In this document: positions 27,856 through 37,034 of the stretch, piece by piece | Layout: each line of letters starts with the position of its first letter | Numbering within the stretch: position 1 is the stretch's first letter | Origin: Aquitalea magnusonii | GTDB lineage: Bacteria > Pseudomonadota > Gammaproteobacteria > Burkholderiales > Chromobacteriaceae | Length of the DNA stretch: 64,000 nucleotides | Assembly: GCF_003202035.1 (NCBI RefSeq) | Contig: NZ_QJKC01000012.1 | Location: 78,158-142,157 of the forward strand | Reading direction: 5' to 3' | Notes under the pieces: model-generated | What the model was told of the DNA's origin: nothing | The model's input: the letters and a program-made list of their open reading frames with translations, nothing else | The model's database searches: none | Position numbers and translations under genes: made by a program

Positions 27856-28965
27856 TCACAGCGGCGCAGCAAAAGTCATGTTGATGCGGATATCCGCTCC
27901 CACCATGCGCACATCCTGAATCCTGACCTGCTGTTTGTCAGCCAGATCCTCCAGCGCCGGCCAGGCAAACAGGCCCTGTGCCGTGCTGCCCACCAGCGCG
28001 GGGGCCAGATACAGAATGGCCTCATCGACCAGCCCGGCCCTGACCAGTGCGCCGTTCAAGCCGGCACCGGCTTCTATCATCAATTCATTGATGCCACGTT
28101 CGGCCAGATGCCGCATCAGCATGGGCAGATTGGCATGGCCGGCATCTTCCGGCAGCACCATCAATTCGGCCCCACGTTGCAGGTAGGGCTGATGGCGGGC
28201 CAGGTCGGTACTGCTGGTCACCAGCAGGGTATTACCGCCATGGAAGATGCGGCGATCCGGCGGCGTGACCAGCCGGCTGTCCAGCACCACGCGCAAGGGC
28301 TGCTGCGGCAGGATGAAATCGCGCACCGTCAGCTGCGGATTATCCACCAGCACGGTGCCGCTGCCGGTGAGGATGGCACAGTGGCGGGCGCGCAGTTTTT
28401 GCACGTCATGGCGCGCCGCCGGCCCGGTAATCCATTGGCTCTTGCCATTCAGCAAAGCGGTCTTGCCATCCAGCGAGGCGGCGGCCTTGAGCGTCACCCA
28501 TGGACGTTGCCGCTCCACCCGCGACAGAAAACCGCGGTGCACCCGGCGCGCCTCGCTTTCCAGCAGACCGGCAGAGGCGTCGATGCCCGCTGCCCGCAGC
28601 ATGGCCAGCCCGCGGCCGGACACTTCATGGTAAGGATCGACCATGGCCGCCACCACGCGTGCCAGCCCTTCCTGTACCAGTCGCTCGGCACAGGGCGGGG
28701 TGCGGCCGTGATGACTGCATGGTTCCAGCGTGACATAGGCTGTGGCGCCGCGTGGCGTGTCACCGCGCGCCAGACAGTCCTTGATCGCCTGGATTTCGGC
28801 ATGATCCCCGCCCACCTGCAAGGTGGCCCCTTCGCCGATGACCTGGCCATCGCGCACCAGCACACAACCTACTCCGGGATTGGGGGCGGCACGGCGGGTG
28901 GCGGCTTCGGCCAGGCGCAGCGCCTGTTGCATGAATATATGGTCTTGCGGGGAATACGACGACAT
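27856..28965 (-). CDS. ribD: Bifunctional riboflavin biosynthesis deaminase/reductase RibD
   Basis: A 369-residue enzyme performing two steps of riboflavin synthesis: deamination of the diaminopyrimidine ribosyl-phosphate and reduction of the ribosyl side chain. ATG at 28965 is chosen because GGAAGG lies 7 bases upstream; longer in-frame starts exist. The N-terminal deaminase domain shows the zinc site HAE (55-57) and PCSHHGRTPPC (82-92). The reductase domain runs from about 150 (VTLKAAASLDGKTA, then GSGTVLVDNPQLTVR). It follows nrdR on the same strand, a common betaproteobacterial order. Confidence 0.95.
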   Translation of the reverse strand: MSSYSPQDHIFMQQALRLAEAATRRAAPNPGVGCVLVRDGQVIGEGATLQVGGDHAEIQAIKDCLARGDTPRGATAYVTLEPCSHHGRTPPCAERLVQEGLARVVAAMVDPYHEVSGRGLAMLRAAGIDASAGLLESEARRVHRGFLSRVERQRPWVTLKAAASLDGKTALLNGKSQWITGPAARHDVQKLRARHCAILTGSGTVLVDNPQLTVRDFILPQQPLRVVLDSRLVTPPDRRIFHGGNTLLVTSSTDLARHQPYLQRGAELMVLPEDAGHANLPMLMRHLAERGINELMIEAGAGLNGALVRAGLVDEAILYLAPALVGSTAQGLFAWPALEDLADKQQVRIQDVRMVGADIRINMTFAAPL

Positions 28966-29070
28966 CAACAAGCCTTCCAGCGAATGAGACATGGCTGCGC
29001 AGTCCTGCGGGGTGGCGGCAGCCGGCATCAGATGGCGGGCCGGCGCCGGCATGGCGCAGCCCGCCCTGTT

Positions 29071-29529
29071 TCAATGATTGGACTTCTGGATTTCCCTGAT
29101 CGCATCAGAGAACTCGGAAATATCCTGGAAACTGCGATAGACCGAGGCAAAACGCACATAAGCCACCTTGTCCAGCTTGGCCAGTTCGTTCATCACCATT
29201 TCGCCGATCTGGCGGCTGGATACTTCGCGTTCACCCAGCTGCAGCAGCTTGTGACAGATGCGGTCGATGGCGTCATCCACCAGCGCGGTCGGCACCGGCC
29301 GCTTGTGCAGGGCGCGCAGGAAACTGGTGCGAACCTTCTCGATATCGAATTCGGAACGATGGCCACCGGATTTGACCACCTGCGGCATGCGCACATCGGC
29401 GGTTTCAAATGTCGTGAAGCGCTTTTCGCAGGCCAGACAACGACGACGGCGACGGATGCTGGCCCCGTCCTCGCTGACTCTGGAGTCGATGACCTGGGTA
29501 TCGGCATTGCCACAGAAAGGACATTTCAT
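29071..29529 (-). CDS. nrdR: Transcriptional repressor NrdR
   Basis: A 152-residue repressor of ribonucleotide reductase genes. The N-terminal zinc ribbon has C3, C6, C31 and C34. An arginine-rich stretch (RRRRR, 26-30) lies just before the second cysteine pair, and an ATP-cone nucleotide-binding domain (about 46-136) senses ATP/dATP. Length is typical. It lies 148 bases downstream of the glyA stop, behind the glyA terminator, and upstream of ribD. Confidence 0.97.
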   Translation of the reverse strand: MKCPFCGNADTQVIDSRVSEDGASIRRRRRCLACEKRFTTFETADVRMPQVVKSGGHRSEFDIEKVRTSFLRALHKRPVPTALVDDAIDRICHKLLQLGEREVSSRQIGEMVMNELAKLDKVAYVRFASVYRSFQDISEFSDAIREIQKSNH

Positions 29530-29632
29530 GACGTGTCAATCCAGTATGTTTGATGAGGTCTGATGGTAGCAGCAAAGACCTGACAGGTTAATGCCTGCAA
29601 CGGTAAAGCCGCCTTGATTTGCCGCAGATAAG

Positions 29633-29656
29633 AAAAAAGGCAGCCCGCAGGCTGCC
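29633..29656 (-). terminator. Terminator after glyA
   Basis: GGCAGCC (29639-29645) pairs with GGCTGCC (29650-29656); on the minus strand the hairpin is followed by a T6 tract (29638-29633). It lies 22 bases past the glyA stop. Confidence 0.85.
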
Positions 29657-29677
29657 TTCCGTCCGGCAAGCAATTGC

Positions 29678-30925
29678 TTACTTGGCGTAAACCGGGAAGC
29701 GATGGCACAGCGCGGTGGCCTGTTCGGCAACGCGGGCGATGGCGGCATCGTCAGTCGGATTATCCAGGACATCGGCCACCAGATTGGCCACCATGACCGC
29801 CTCGGCTTCCTTGAAGCCACGGGTGGTGATGGCCGGCGAACCGATACGGATGCCGGAAGTCACGAACGGGCTTTCCGGGTCGTTCGGAATGGCGTTCTTG
29901 TTGACGGTGATATGCGCACGGCCCAGCAGTGCATCGGCAGCCTTGCCGGTCAGGCCCTTGGGACGCAGGTCCACCAGGAAGACGTGGCTTTCGGTACGGC
30001 CGGAGATGATGCGCAGACCGCGTTCGGCCAGGGTACGGGCCATGGCGTCGGCGTTCTTCAGCACTTGTTCCTGATAGACCTTGAATTCCGGTTGCAGCGC
30101 TTCCTTGAAAGCGATGGCCTTGCCGGCAATCACATGCATCAGCGGGCCGCCCTGCAGGGTGGGGAACACATTGCTGTTGATGCTCTTTTCGAACTCGGCC
30201 TTGGCCAGGATGATGCCGCCACGCGGACCACGCAGGGTCTTGTGGGTGGTGGAGGTCACGAAGTCGGCATGCGGTACCGGGTTCGGATACACACCAGCGG
30301 CGATCAGACCGGCGTAGTGCGCCATGTCGACCATGAAATAAGCACCGCACTTCTTGGCGATCTGGCCCATGCGTTCGAAGTCGAAGCGCAGGGCGTAGGC
30401 GGAAGCGCCGCCAATGATCAGCTTGGGCTTGGTTTCCATCGCTACGCGTTCCATGTCGTCGTAGTCGATTTCTTCCTTTTCGTTCAGACCGTAGGCCACG
30501 ATGTTGAACATCTTGCCGGACAGGTTGGCCGGGGAACCGTGGGTCAGGTGACCACCGTGGCCCAGGTTCATGCCCATTACGGTGTCGCCCGGCTTCAGGA
30601 TGGAGAAGTACACCGCCTGGTTGGCCTGGCTGCCGGAGTGCGGCTGCACGTTGGCGTATTCGGCACCGAACAGTTGCTTCACACGGTCGATGGCCAGTTG
30701 CTCGACCACATCAACGTGTTCACAGCCACCGTAGAAACGCTTGGCCGGATAGCCTTCGGCGTACTTGTTGGTCAGCTGGGAGCCCTGGGCTTCCATCACT
30801 GCGGGGCTGGTATAGTTTTCGGAAGCGATCAGTTCAATATGATCTTCCTGGCGTTGGCACTCGGCCTTGATAGCGGCGGCCAATTCCGGGTCGAACTTGG
30901 CAATCGTCTGGTCAGCTGCAAACAT
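29678..30925 (-). CDS. glyA: Serine hydroxymethyltransferase
   Basis: A 415-residue PLP enzyme interconverting serine plus tetrahydrofolate with glycine plus methylene-tetrahydrofolate, the main source of one-carbon units. The ATG at 30925 is chosen because GGAAGAG lies 7 bases upstream; the ATG at 30940 has none. Conserved blocks: LIASENYTS (32-40), the PLP lysine K229 in [14 protein letters not shown], and [13 protein letters not shown] near the end. First gene of a glyA-nrdR-ribD arrangement, with a terminator allowing partial separation. I saw no riboswitch in the leader. Confidence 0.97.
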   Translation of the reverse strand: MFAADQTIAKFDPELAAAIKAECQRQEDHIELIASENYTSPAVMEAQGSQLTNKYAEGYPAKRFYGGCEHVDVVEQLAIDRVKQLFGAEYANVQPHSGSQANQAVYFSILKPGDTVMGMNLGHGGHLTHGSPANLSGKMFNIVAYGLNEKEEIDYDDMERVAMETKPKLIIGGASAYALRFDFERMGQIAKKCGAYFMVDMAHYAGLIAAGVYPNPVPHADFVTSTTHKTLRGPRGGIILAKAEFEKSINSNVFPTLQGGPLMHVIAGKAIAFKEALQPEFKVYQEQVLKNADAMARTLAERGLRIISGRTESHVFLVDLRPKGLTGKAADALLGRAHITVNKNAIPNDPESPFVTSGIRIGSPAITTRGFKEAEAVMVANLVADVLDNPTDDAAIARVAEQATALCHRFPVYAK

Positions 30926-31020
30926 CTTTGACTCTTCCATCAAAGGGTTAACGATGAGGCCATTCTACACGAATCGCCCTCTGAAACATTTTCACATGAA
31001 GCGTTTTTACCAACGCCGCT

Positions 31021-32127
31021 TCAGCCCTGCCCGTTCAGCTGCGGCAAGTCGTCTGCGGTAAAGAACAGCGGAATGCCATCGCGGCTTTCCGGGTAAACCG
31101 CCGGCAGCACATGGACATCGCGCACCCGGCACTCCGCCATCAGTTCGCGGAAGTTCGATTCGATCAGCGCCACATTGTCCATGGCCGCCAGTGGCCAGAC
31201 AAAGGCTTCCCAGTTGCGTTCGTCGCCTTCTGCCGACAGGGTGATGTGCAACTCACCGTTGTCATGGGCGGACAGAATGGCCACCGGGTCTTTCGACAGC
31301 TCACGCAGCCGGCGGATCTGGCTGCTGGCAAACACCTGCAAGGCCACTTCGAAACGGGCGAAATTGCCGGCCACCAGCGCCTGCATCACCGGCAGGGGCG
31401 GGCGGGCAATCGGGAACAATGTCACACCATCTGTATGCAATTGTTCGCCCAGGAATTTCATCAAGGGCATGCCCCAGGCGCCGACAGCACCACCCAGCTG
31501 TACCGGCGCGGCATCGCCCGGCTGCTGGATGGCCACACCCAGCAGGTAACGCAGGAACACGCCCTCTTCTTTCAGGGTGATGGCGGCACCGTTCAAGGCT
31601 TCACCAACACCATCTGCCGCGCTGGTCAAATCACGGGTCAGGCGGTACAGCCTGGCCGCATCCATCGCCACTACCGTGTCCGGATGCAGCAGTTGGCCGA
31701 ATACGCGGACATCGCCATCCGAGCTGATGACGCCATGTTGGCGCAGCAACGCGTTCAAGCCGTCTTCATCAGCAATGGCGGCAGGCAGCGTTGCCTGGTT
31801 CTTGCTGCCGGCCACCAGCACCAGCGGCAGGGCAAACACATGGGCACAGCGCCCGTCCGGCTGCTCCACTGCCGCCCGCAATGCATCCCAGACAATCTTA
31901 TAAGTGTCTTGTGACGGCACCATCGCCAATGCGACCGAAATGGAGAGCAATTCGCCACGCTGCAGCATTTGCGCCATGGCATCGCGAATGGCGACAAACC
32001 ACAACTCGCGATCCGCTTCTGTGGTGGCGTTCTGCACCGACAGCGCGTTGTGGATCAGCATATTGGTCAGCGATACCTGCGGGTGGTACTGGCGCGGGTC
32101 CGGAAGAGTGAGAAGCGGCTGCGACAT
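31021..32127 (-). CDS. Conserved-looking protein of unknown function
   Basis: A 368-residue protein that I cannot assign. Two adjacent ATGs occur (32130, 32127); the second has AGGA 7 bases upstream and is used (MSQPLLTLPDPRQY). No signal peptide or membrane helix is visible. It has alternating helical and beta segments, for example LLSISVALAMVPSQDTYKIV, then a glycine-rich stretch (GVAIQQPGDAAPVQLGGAVG). Codon use matches the core genome, which supports a real gene. It lies 95 bases upstream of the glyA start in the same direction. Function unknown. Confidence 0.7.
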   Translation of the reverse strand: MSQPLLTLPDPRQYHPQVSLTNMLIHNALSVQNATTEADRELWFVAIRDAMAQMLQRGELLSISVALAMVPSQDTYKIVWDALRAAVEQPDGRCAHVFALPLVLVAGSKNQATLPAAIADEDGLNALLRQHGVISSDGDVRVFGQLLHPDTVVAMDAARLYRLTRDLTSAADGVGEALNGAAITLKEEGVFLRYLLGVAIQQPGDAAPVQLGGAVGAWGMPLMKFLGEQLHTDGVTLFPIARPPLPVMQALVAGNFARFEVALQVFASSQIRRLRELSKDPVAILSAHDNGELHITLSAEGDERNWEAFVWPLAAMDNVALIESNFRELMAECRVRDVHVLPAVYPESRDGIPLFFTADDLPQLNGQG

Positions 32128-32281
32128 CATGTCATCCTGCTGAAATCGGGAAAGGCCATATTGTCGCACAATCCGCCGCGCCCGGATCACCAAGCAAGCG
32201 CTTGACTTTCACTTTCAAACATAAGCATGTGCTAATTAGCGACAGAAACGGATATTTTTTAGCTTTTCGAAAATTCGGATG

Positions 32282-32310
32282 TTGACACTCGAGCGCGACA
32301 TCCGGATAAT
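32282..32310 (+). promoter_or_regulatory. Near-consensus sigma-70 promoter for the candidate small RNA
   Basis: TTGACA (32282-32287), exactly 17 bases, then GATAAT (32305-32310): one mismatch to the consensus. Predicted start about 32317. No coding region follows. Confidence 0.7.
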
Positions 32311-32316
32311 CCGTAC

Positions 32317-32408
32317 TCGTTGAGATGCAGCAATTGCTTCTTGATAGTTTCTCCTCTATTTCTCCTTTGTAGACTTGGCGCGGGCCTCACGGCACCGCGC
32401 ATTTTTTT
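32317..32408 (+). ncRNA. Candidate trans-acting small RNA with anti-Shine-Dalgarno-like stretches
   Basis: A predicted RNA of about 92 nt bounded by the promoter at 32282-32310 and an intrinsic terminator: GCGCGGGCC (32378-32386) pairs with GGC-A-CCGCGC (32391-32400), then T7 (32402-32408). The middle is C/U-rich and apparently unpaired: TTTCTCCTCTATTTCTCCTTT (from 32348) carries two CUCC cores complementary to ribosome-binding sites, as in neisserial RcoF/NmsR-type sRNAs. A short self-complementary AGCAATTGCT lies in the 5' part. No ORF with a ribosome-binding site is inside. Expression and targets are unproven; a ProQ homologue is encoded at 5052-5471. Confidence 0.55.
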
Positions 32409-32431
32409 GTCCATTCGCCGGCCAACCCCAG

Positions 32432-32470
32432 TAAAAATCTGCATAACACAATGTTATTAAAGATTTTTTA
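32432..32470. repeat. Imperfect inverted repeat downstream of the small-RNA candidate
   Basis: TAAAAATCT (32432-32440) with AGATTTTTTA (32461-32470), enclosing ATAACA (32443-32448) with TGTTAT (32452-32457). It could be an RNA hairpin or a protein-binding site. Confidence 0.4.
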
Positions 32471-32637
32471 CACCAGAAGCACTTTCCCCCCATTCGCTGA
32501 CAAGCACGCCGGGCAGCAGGACAGGCTGCTCCTGGGCATGACTGCGCATGCCAGTCACTGCCGGCAACCCAGGACAATGGAATGAACGCTGGCCATGTTC
32601 GGATCTGCGCAATATTGCGCAGCAAATGAAACATATA

Positions 32638-32653
32638 CTGTATACAAGTTCAG
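32638..32653. promoter_or_regulatory. LexA-like box
   Basis: CTG-N10-CAG with the AT-rich start seen in SOS boxes (CTGTATACAAGTTCAG). The best nearby reading frame is a 39-codon ORF from 32680 on the plus strand with no good ribosome-binding site, so the target is unclear. Confidence 0.3.
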
Positions 32654-32660
32654 ATTGTGA

Positions 32661-32696
32661 CAAAAAAGAAAAACCGAACATGCGGAAATGTTCGGT
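32661..32696 (-). terminator. Minus-strand intrinsic terminator
   Basis: ACCGAACAT (32673-32681) pairs with ATGTTCGGT (32688-32696); on the minus strand it is followed by TTTTTCTTTTTT (32672-32661). The nearest upstream minus-strand gene is the GST, whose stop is 180 bases away. Confidence 0.75.
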
Positions 32697-32878
32697 CTTG
32701 CTGAGCGAGCAAGGCAAAACAGCGGGAATTGCGCTGTTGATCGGGGAATCCAGTCTGGGGACCAAACTGGAAATGATGAGACTGCACCAGAGAAATTAAG
32801 TTCGGACTTGAAGAAAATTCCACACCGCAGCCAAGCAGCACTGTGGCGGGCCGCACACAGCGCAGCGGCTGTCCGGCA

Positions 32879-33517
32879 TCAGGCCAGCGCCGGGCGCGCT
32901 AGCTGCAGCCACTGCTGCACTGATGGTCGTTGCCATTGCCGGGCAGCGTAATCTGCCAGCCGCTGCGGCATGGGGTCGCCATTCAGGCGCAGGCGATTGA
33001 GCATCAGCGCCAGATCGACATCGACAATGCTCCACTCGCCAAACAGGCTGTCCCGCCCCGGTAGCAGCAACTGTTCGGCAACACGCAGCAGCTTGTGGGC
33101 GGCGCGCTGGCCGCTATCCGACAAGGGCTGGCGCACTGGCCGGTAAAACACCACCAGCGTATCCCGCTCTTGCCGCAAAGGCAGCAGATCACTGCGTAAC
33201 CAGGCCTGGATTTGCCGTGCCCGCGCCTTGTCCTGGGCCGATTGCGGGTACAAAGCCGGGGCGGGGAACAACTCGTCCAGATATTCGGTAATGGCCGAAG
33301 ACTCACTGAGCACGAAATCACCATGCTGCAAGGCGGGCACCCGCGCGGTCAGTGAACTGGCGGCATAGGCCGGTGCATGATTGGCCCCGTGATCCAGGTC
33401 CAGCGTGGCCAGGGTAAAGGGCAGCTGCTTTTCCTGTAGCGCCACATACACCGACATGGCATAGGGGCTGCAGTACTGGGCATCGACAGTAAGGTGTAGT
33501 GCTGCGCGACTGTGCAT
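32879..33517 (-). CDS. yfcF: Glutathione S-transferase, YfcF type
   Basis: A 212-residue cytoplasmic enzyme of the thioredoxin-fold GST superfamily. The N-terminal domain has YCSPYAMSVYVALQEK with the glutathione-contacting segment SESSAITEYL (71-80). The helical C-terminal domain contains ARARQIQAWLRSDLLPLR and LFGEWSIVDVDLALMLNRL, both very close to E. coli YfcF. YfcF has GSH-dependent peroxidase activity. It starts 24 bases downstream of the SnoaL-like gene stop, in the same direction. The promoter is probably upstream of that gene. Confidence 0.9.
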   Translation of the reverse strand: MHSRAALHLTVDAQYCSPYAMSVYVALQEKQLPFTLATLDLDHGANHAPAYAASSLTARVPALQHGDFVLSESSAITEYLDELFPAPALYPQSAQDKARARQIQAWLRSDLLPLRQERDTLVVFYRPVRQPLSDSGQRAAHKLLRVAEQLLLPGRDSLFGEWSIVDVDLALMLNRLRLNGDPMPQRLADYAARQWQRPSVQQWLQLARPALA

Positions 33518-33541
33518 CGGTGACCTCCTTTGGCGGTGGCG

Positions 33542-33928
33542 TTAATCAGTGCCGGGCTGGTCTAGTTGCTCAGGCCCGGCGATAAAGCTGGCGCTGCTGA
33601 TCTTGCCCGCTTCCACGGTATACAGACACAGCAGCTCGATCTGGCCCGGTCCCTCGGCAAAATTGCGCCTGACCATTTCATGGTCAATCACCACCTGCCC
33701 AATGACCTGACGCCGTAACAGCCTTGCATGCAGATCGGGCTCGGCGAAGCGGGCGATGGCCCGCTGGCGAATCTCGGCATGACCACGCGCCAGCAAGGTG
33801 GCAGGGTGCTGGTACTGGCAGGCATCGGGGGCATAAGTGGCTAGCCAGCCTTCCAGATCATGGGCGTTGTAGGCATCCAGCTGTTGCTGCACTACCGCTT
33901 CGGGCGACAAATACGCTGTGTCAGCCAT
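33542..33928 (-). CDS. SnoaL/NTF2-like domain protein
   Basis: A 128-residue protein with the SnoaL-like opening VVQQQLDAYNAHDLEGWLATYAPDA followed by the cone-shaped beta-sheet pattern typical of NTF2-like proteins (IDHEMVRRNF, ELLCLYTVEAGKISSASF). Members include steroid isomerase-like and polyketide cyclase-like enzymes as well as non-catalytic binders; the function here cannot be named. It is probably in one operon with the GST gene 24 bases downstream. Confidence 0.8.
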   Translation of the reverse strand: MADTAYLSPEAVVQQQLDAYNAHDLEGWLATYAPDACQYQHPATLLARGHAEIRQRAIARFAEPDLHARLLRRQVIGQVVIDHEMVRRNFAEGPGQIELLCLYTVEAGKISSASFIAGPEQLDQPGTD

Positions 33929-33958
33929 GCAGGCTATCTCCTGTTGTCGATTGAGCGC

Positions 33959-33986
33959 AAAAAAAACGGCAGCCGCAGCTGCCGTT
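33959..33986 (-). terminator. Terminator after ilvD
   Basis: AACGGCAGC (33965-33973) pairs with GCTGCCGTT (33978-33986); on the minus strand the hairpin is followed by a run of T (33966-33959). It lies 26 bases past the ilvD stop and before the SnoaL-like gene. Confidence 0.85.
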
Positions 33987-34011
33987 CTTGCACATTCTGC
34001 GGGCAGTCCGC

Positions 34012-35865
34012 TTATTTTTCCACCTGGGTCACATCACGCACCGCGCCGGTATCGGCGCTGGTGGTCATGGCCGCGTAAGCACGCAGGGCGGCGCTGACCG
34101 GACGCTGGCGGTCCACCGGCTTCCAGGCATCACGGCCACGCGCGTTCATGGCGGCACGGCGCGCAGCCAGTGCCTCGTCGCTGATGGCCAGACGGATGCC
34201 GCGGTTGGGGATGTCGATCTCGATGGTATCGCCCTCTTCCACCAGGCCGATGGCACCGCCTTCGGCTGCTTCCGGCGACACGTGGCCGATGGACAGGCCG
34301 GAAGTACCACCGGAGAAGCGGCCATCGGTCAGCAGCGCGCAGGCCTTGCCCAGGCCCTTGGACTTGAGATAGCTGGTGGGATAGAGCATTTCCTGCATGC
34401 CGGGGCCGCCTTTGGGGCCTTCGTAGCGGATCACCACCACGTCGCCAGCCACAATCTGGTCGTCCAGAATGGCGGCAACGGCATCGTCCTGGCTTTCGAA
34501 GATGCGGGCACGACCGGTGAACTTGAGGATGGAATCATCCACACCAGCCGTTTTCACGATGCAGCCACGCTCGGCGATATTGCCGTACAGCACGGCCAGG
34601 CCGCCGTCCTGCGAGTAGGCATTGGCCTTGTCGCGGATGCAGCCAGCGGCGCGGTCGTCATCCACCGTCGGGTAACGCATGGATTGCGAGAAGGCGATGG
34701 TGGTGGGCACGCCACCCGGTGCGGCACGGTAGAAGCGGCGGGCTGCGCTGTCTTCGCCATGGCGCATGATGTCCCAGGCTTCCAGCCCCTCGGCCAGCGT
34801 CTTGCTATGAATGGTGGGTACATCGCGGTGGATCAGGCCGGCACGGTCCAGTTCGGACAGGATGGCCACCACGCCACCGGCGCGGTGTACATCTTCCATA
34901 TGATATTTCTGCGTGGCCGGCGCCACCTTGGACAGGCAGGGCACCGAGCGCGAGATGCGGTCGATGTCAGCCATCTTGAAGTCGACACCGGCTTCGCTGG
35001 CAGCCGCCAGCAGGTGCAGCACGGTATTGGTGGAGCCGCCCATGGCCACGTCCAGGCTCATGGCGTTTTCAAAAGCCTGCTTGGTGCCGATGGCACGCGG
35101 CAGCACGCTGGCGTCGTCCTGTTCGTAATAACGCTTGGTAATGTCGACGATCAGGCGGCCGGCACGCAGGAACAATTCCTTGCGGTCGGCATGGGTGGCT
35201 ACCAGGCTGCCGTTGCCCGGCAGCGACAGGCCCAGTGCTTCGGTCAGGCAGTTCATCGAGTTGGCGGTGAACATGCCGGAGCAGGAGCCGCAAGTCGGAC
35301 AGGCCGAGCGTTCCACCCGCTCCACGTCCTCATTGGAGATGGCGCTATTGGCCGCTTCCACCATGGCGTCGACCAGGTCGAGCTTGCGGATGTCGTTGCC
35401 CCATTGCACCTTGCCGGCTTCCATCGGGCCACCGGAAACAAAGATCACCGGAATGTTCAGGCGCATGGCGGCCATCAGCATGCCGGGGGTGATCTTGTCG
35501 CAGTTGGAGATGCACACCAGCGCGTCGGCACAGTGGGCATTCACCATGTATTCCACGCTATCGGCAATCAGGTCGCGGCTAGGCAGGCTGTACAGCATAC
35601 CGCCATGGCCCATGGCGATGCCGTCGTCGATGGCGATGGTGTTGAATTCCTTGGCCACCCCGCCGGCGCGTTCGATTTCACGCGCCACCAGCTGGCCCAT
35701 ATTGTGCAGGTGGACATGGCCGGGGACGAACTGGGTAAAGCTGTTGGCAATGGCGATGATGGGCTTGCCAAAATCCTCGTCTTTCATGCCGGTGGCGCGC
35801 CACAGGGCGCGGGCACCCGCCATGTTGCGACCGGCGGTAGAGGTTTTGGAACGGTATTGGGGCAT
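34012..35865 (-). CDS. ilvD: Dihydroxy-acid dehydratase
   Basis: A 617-residue iron-sulfur enzyme for the third common step of valine and isoleucine synthesis (also feeding leucine and pantothenate), making 2-keto acids from 2,3-dihydroxy acids. Cluster-ligand and signature cysteines are visible: C122 in [11 protein letters not shown] and C189/C192/C195 in [15 protein letters not shown]. The length matches the long enterobacterial-type IlvD. It is divergent from lgt. The open antisense frame through the gene is a shadow. Confidence 0.97.
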   Translation of the reverse strand: MPQYRSKTSTAGRNMAGARALWRATGMKDEDFGKPIIAIANSFTQFVPGHVHLHNMGQLVAREIERAGGVAKEFNTIAIDDGIAMGHGGMLYSLPSRDLIADSVEYMVNAHCADALVCISNCDKITPGMLMAAMRLNIPVIFVSGGPMEAGKVQWGNDIRKLDLVDAMVEAANSAISNEDVERVERSACPTCGSCSGMFTANSMNCLTEALGLSLPGNGSLVATHADRKELFLRAGRLIVDITKRYYEQDDASVLPRAIGTKQAFENAMSLDVAMGGSTNTVLHLLAAASEAGVDFKMADIDRISRSVPCLSKVAPATQKYHMEDVHRAGGVVAILSELDRAGLIHRDVPTIHSKTLAEGLEAWDIMRHGEDSAARRFYRAAPGGVPTTIAFSQSMRYPTVDDDRAAGCIRDKANAYSQDGGLAVLYGNIAERGCIVKTAGVDDSILKFTGRARIFESQDDAVAAILDDQIVAGDVVVIRYEGPKGGPGMQEMLYPTSYLKSKGLGKACALLTDGRFSGGTSGLSIGHVSPEAAEGGAIGLVEEGDTIEIDIPNRGIRLAISDEALAARRAAMNARGRDAWKPVDRQRPVSAALRAYAAMTTSADTGAVRDVTQVEK

Positions 35866-36063
35866 GTCTTGTTTCCTTGATGATCAGATGCTTGCAGAGC
35901 ACATTGCCGCTGACCGCGCCTGTGTTGCAGGCCGGTCTGCCCTCTCCGGGGTGCCGCTGGATCGGGCTGGCCACATTCTGTCATGGTAATGACAGGACGC
36001 GGCGGAACGCATTCCGTATAATTTCGTCCATATTCTTTTACCGCAAACGCACCGACCTGACAA

Positions 36064-36915
36064 ATGATCGTTCATCCGCAGTTTGACCCCGTCGCCATCC
36101 ACCTGGGCCCGCTGGCCATTCACTGGTATGGCCTGATGTACCTGCTGGGCTTTGGCCTGTTCCTGCTGCTGGGTAATTACCGCATCCGCCAGGGCCATGC
36201 CTTCCTCACTTCCAAGCTGCTGGACGACCTGCTGATGTATGGCGTGCTCGGCGTGGTGATTGGCGGACGCCTGGGTGAAGTGCTGTTTTACGAGCCCGGC
36301 TACTACTTCAGCCATCCGGCGGAAATCTTCATGGTGTGGAAGGGTGGCATGTCCTTCCATGGCGGTTTCCTGGGGGTGCTGGTGGGCATGGCCTTGTTTG
36401 CCCGCAAACAGCAGCGCAGCTTCTGGGAGCTGACCGACTTTATCGCTCCGCTGGTGCCGCTGGGCCTGGCGGCCGGACGTATCGGCAACTTCATCAATGG
36501 CGAGCTGTGGGGCCGCGTGGCCAGCCCCGACCTGCCCTGGGCCATGTTGTTTCCGCAGGCGCGGGCCAATGATCTGGCCGAGGGCCAGACTTCGTCCGAT
36601 CTGCTCAATATGCTGATGCAGTATGGCGCGCTGCCACGTCACCCTTCGCAGCTGTATGAATTCCTGCTGGAAGGCATCGCCCTGTTTGCCGTGCTGTGGA
36701 TCTACAGCAGCAAGCCGCGTGCCCGTGGCCAGGTGTCGGCGGTGTTCCTGATCGGTTACGGTCTGGCGCGTTTTGTCAGCGAGTTTTTCCGCAATCCGGA
36801 CGCCGGCATCTTCGGCCATTCCTACACCATCAGCATGGGCCAGTGGCTGAGCCTGCCGATGATCATCATCGGCGTGGCGCTGCTGCTATTCTTCGGCAAA
36901 CGCCAGCCACGCTAG
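36064..36915 (+). CDS. lgt: Prolipoprotein diacylglyceryl transferase
   Basis: A 283-residue inner-membrane enzyme that transfers diacylglycerol from phosphatidylglycerol to the lipobox cysteine of prolipoproteins, the first step of lipoprotein maturation. Conserved elements: HWYGLMY (20-26), H99 in HGG (99-101), and the signature [13 protein letters not shown] from 139. Seven hydrophobic segments are apparent. TATAAT at 36017-36022 could serve as -10, without a clear -35. A hairpin terminator follows at 36967. Confidence 0.96.
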   Translation: MIVHPQFDPVAIHLGPLAIHWYGLMYLLGFGLFLLLGNYRIRQGHAFLTSKLLDDLLMYGVLGVVIGGRLGEVLFYEPGYYFSHPAEIFMVWKGGMSFHGGFLGVLVGMALFARKQQRSFWELTDFIAPLVPLGLAAGRIGNFINGELWGRVASPDLPWAMLFPQARANDLAEGQTSSDLLNMLMQYGALPRHPSQLYEFLLEGIALFAVLWIYSSKPRARGQVSAVFLIGYGLARFVSEFFRNPDAGIFGHSYTISMGQWLSLPMIIIGVALLLFFGKRQPR

Positions 36916-36966
36916 GCTATAATTGCCGCTGGCAGCTTGTAGCCTGCCATCATCAGTTTTATCCAG

Positions 36967-36991
36967 AAAGCCAGTCATCGACTGGCTTTTA
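36967..36991 (+). terminator. Terminator after lgt
   Basis: AAAGCCAGT (36967-36975) pairs with ACTGGCTTT (36981-36989), followed by TTATTTG. It separates lgt from the ABC transporter operon. Confidence 0.75.
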
Positions 36992-37034
36992 TTTGTCCTG
37001 CGGCCTTTCGCCCGCACCGCTAAGGAAATCTGGC

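Larger units (their letters stand above)
32128..32878. other. Long intergenic region with small-RNA-like signals
   Basis: 751 bases without a convincing protein gene. It contains a promoter plus terminator pair (32282-32408), an imperfect inverted repeat (32432-32470), a LexA-like box (32638-32653) and a minus-strand terminator (32661-32696). Several open frames under 105 codons on both strands have no clear start signals or known products. Confidence 0.6.

Noticed and set aside
30926..31020. Glycine or tetrahydrofolate riboswitch ahead of glyA
   Set aside because: The 95-base leader shows no conserved riboswitch core or long paired structure.
33988..35880. 630-codon plus-strand frame over ilvD
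   Set aside because: Shadow of ilvD; low-complexity His/Gly/Ala translation with no family motif.
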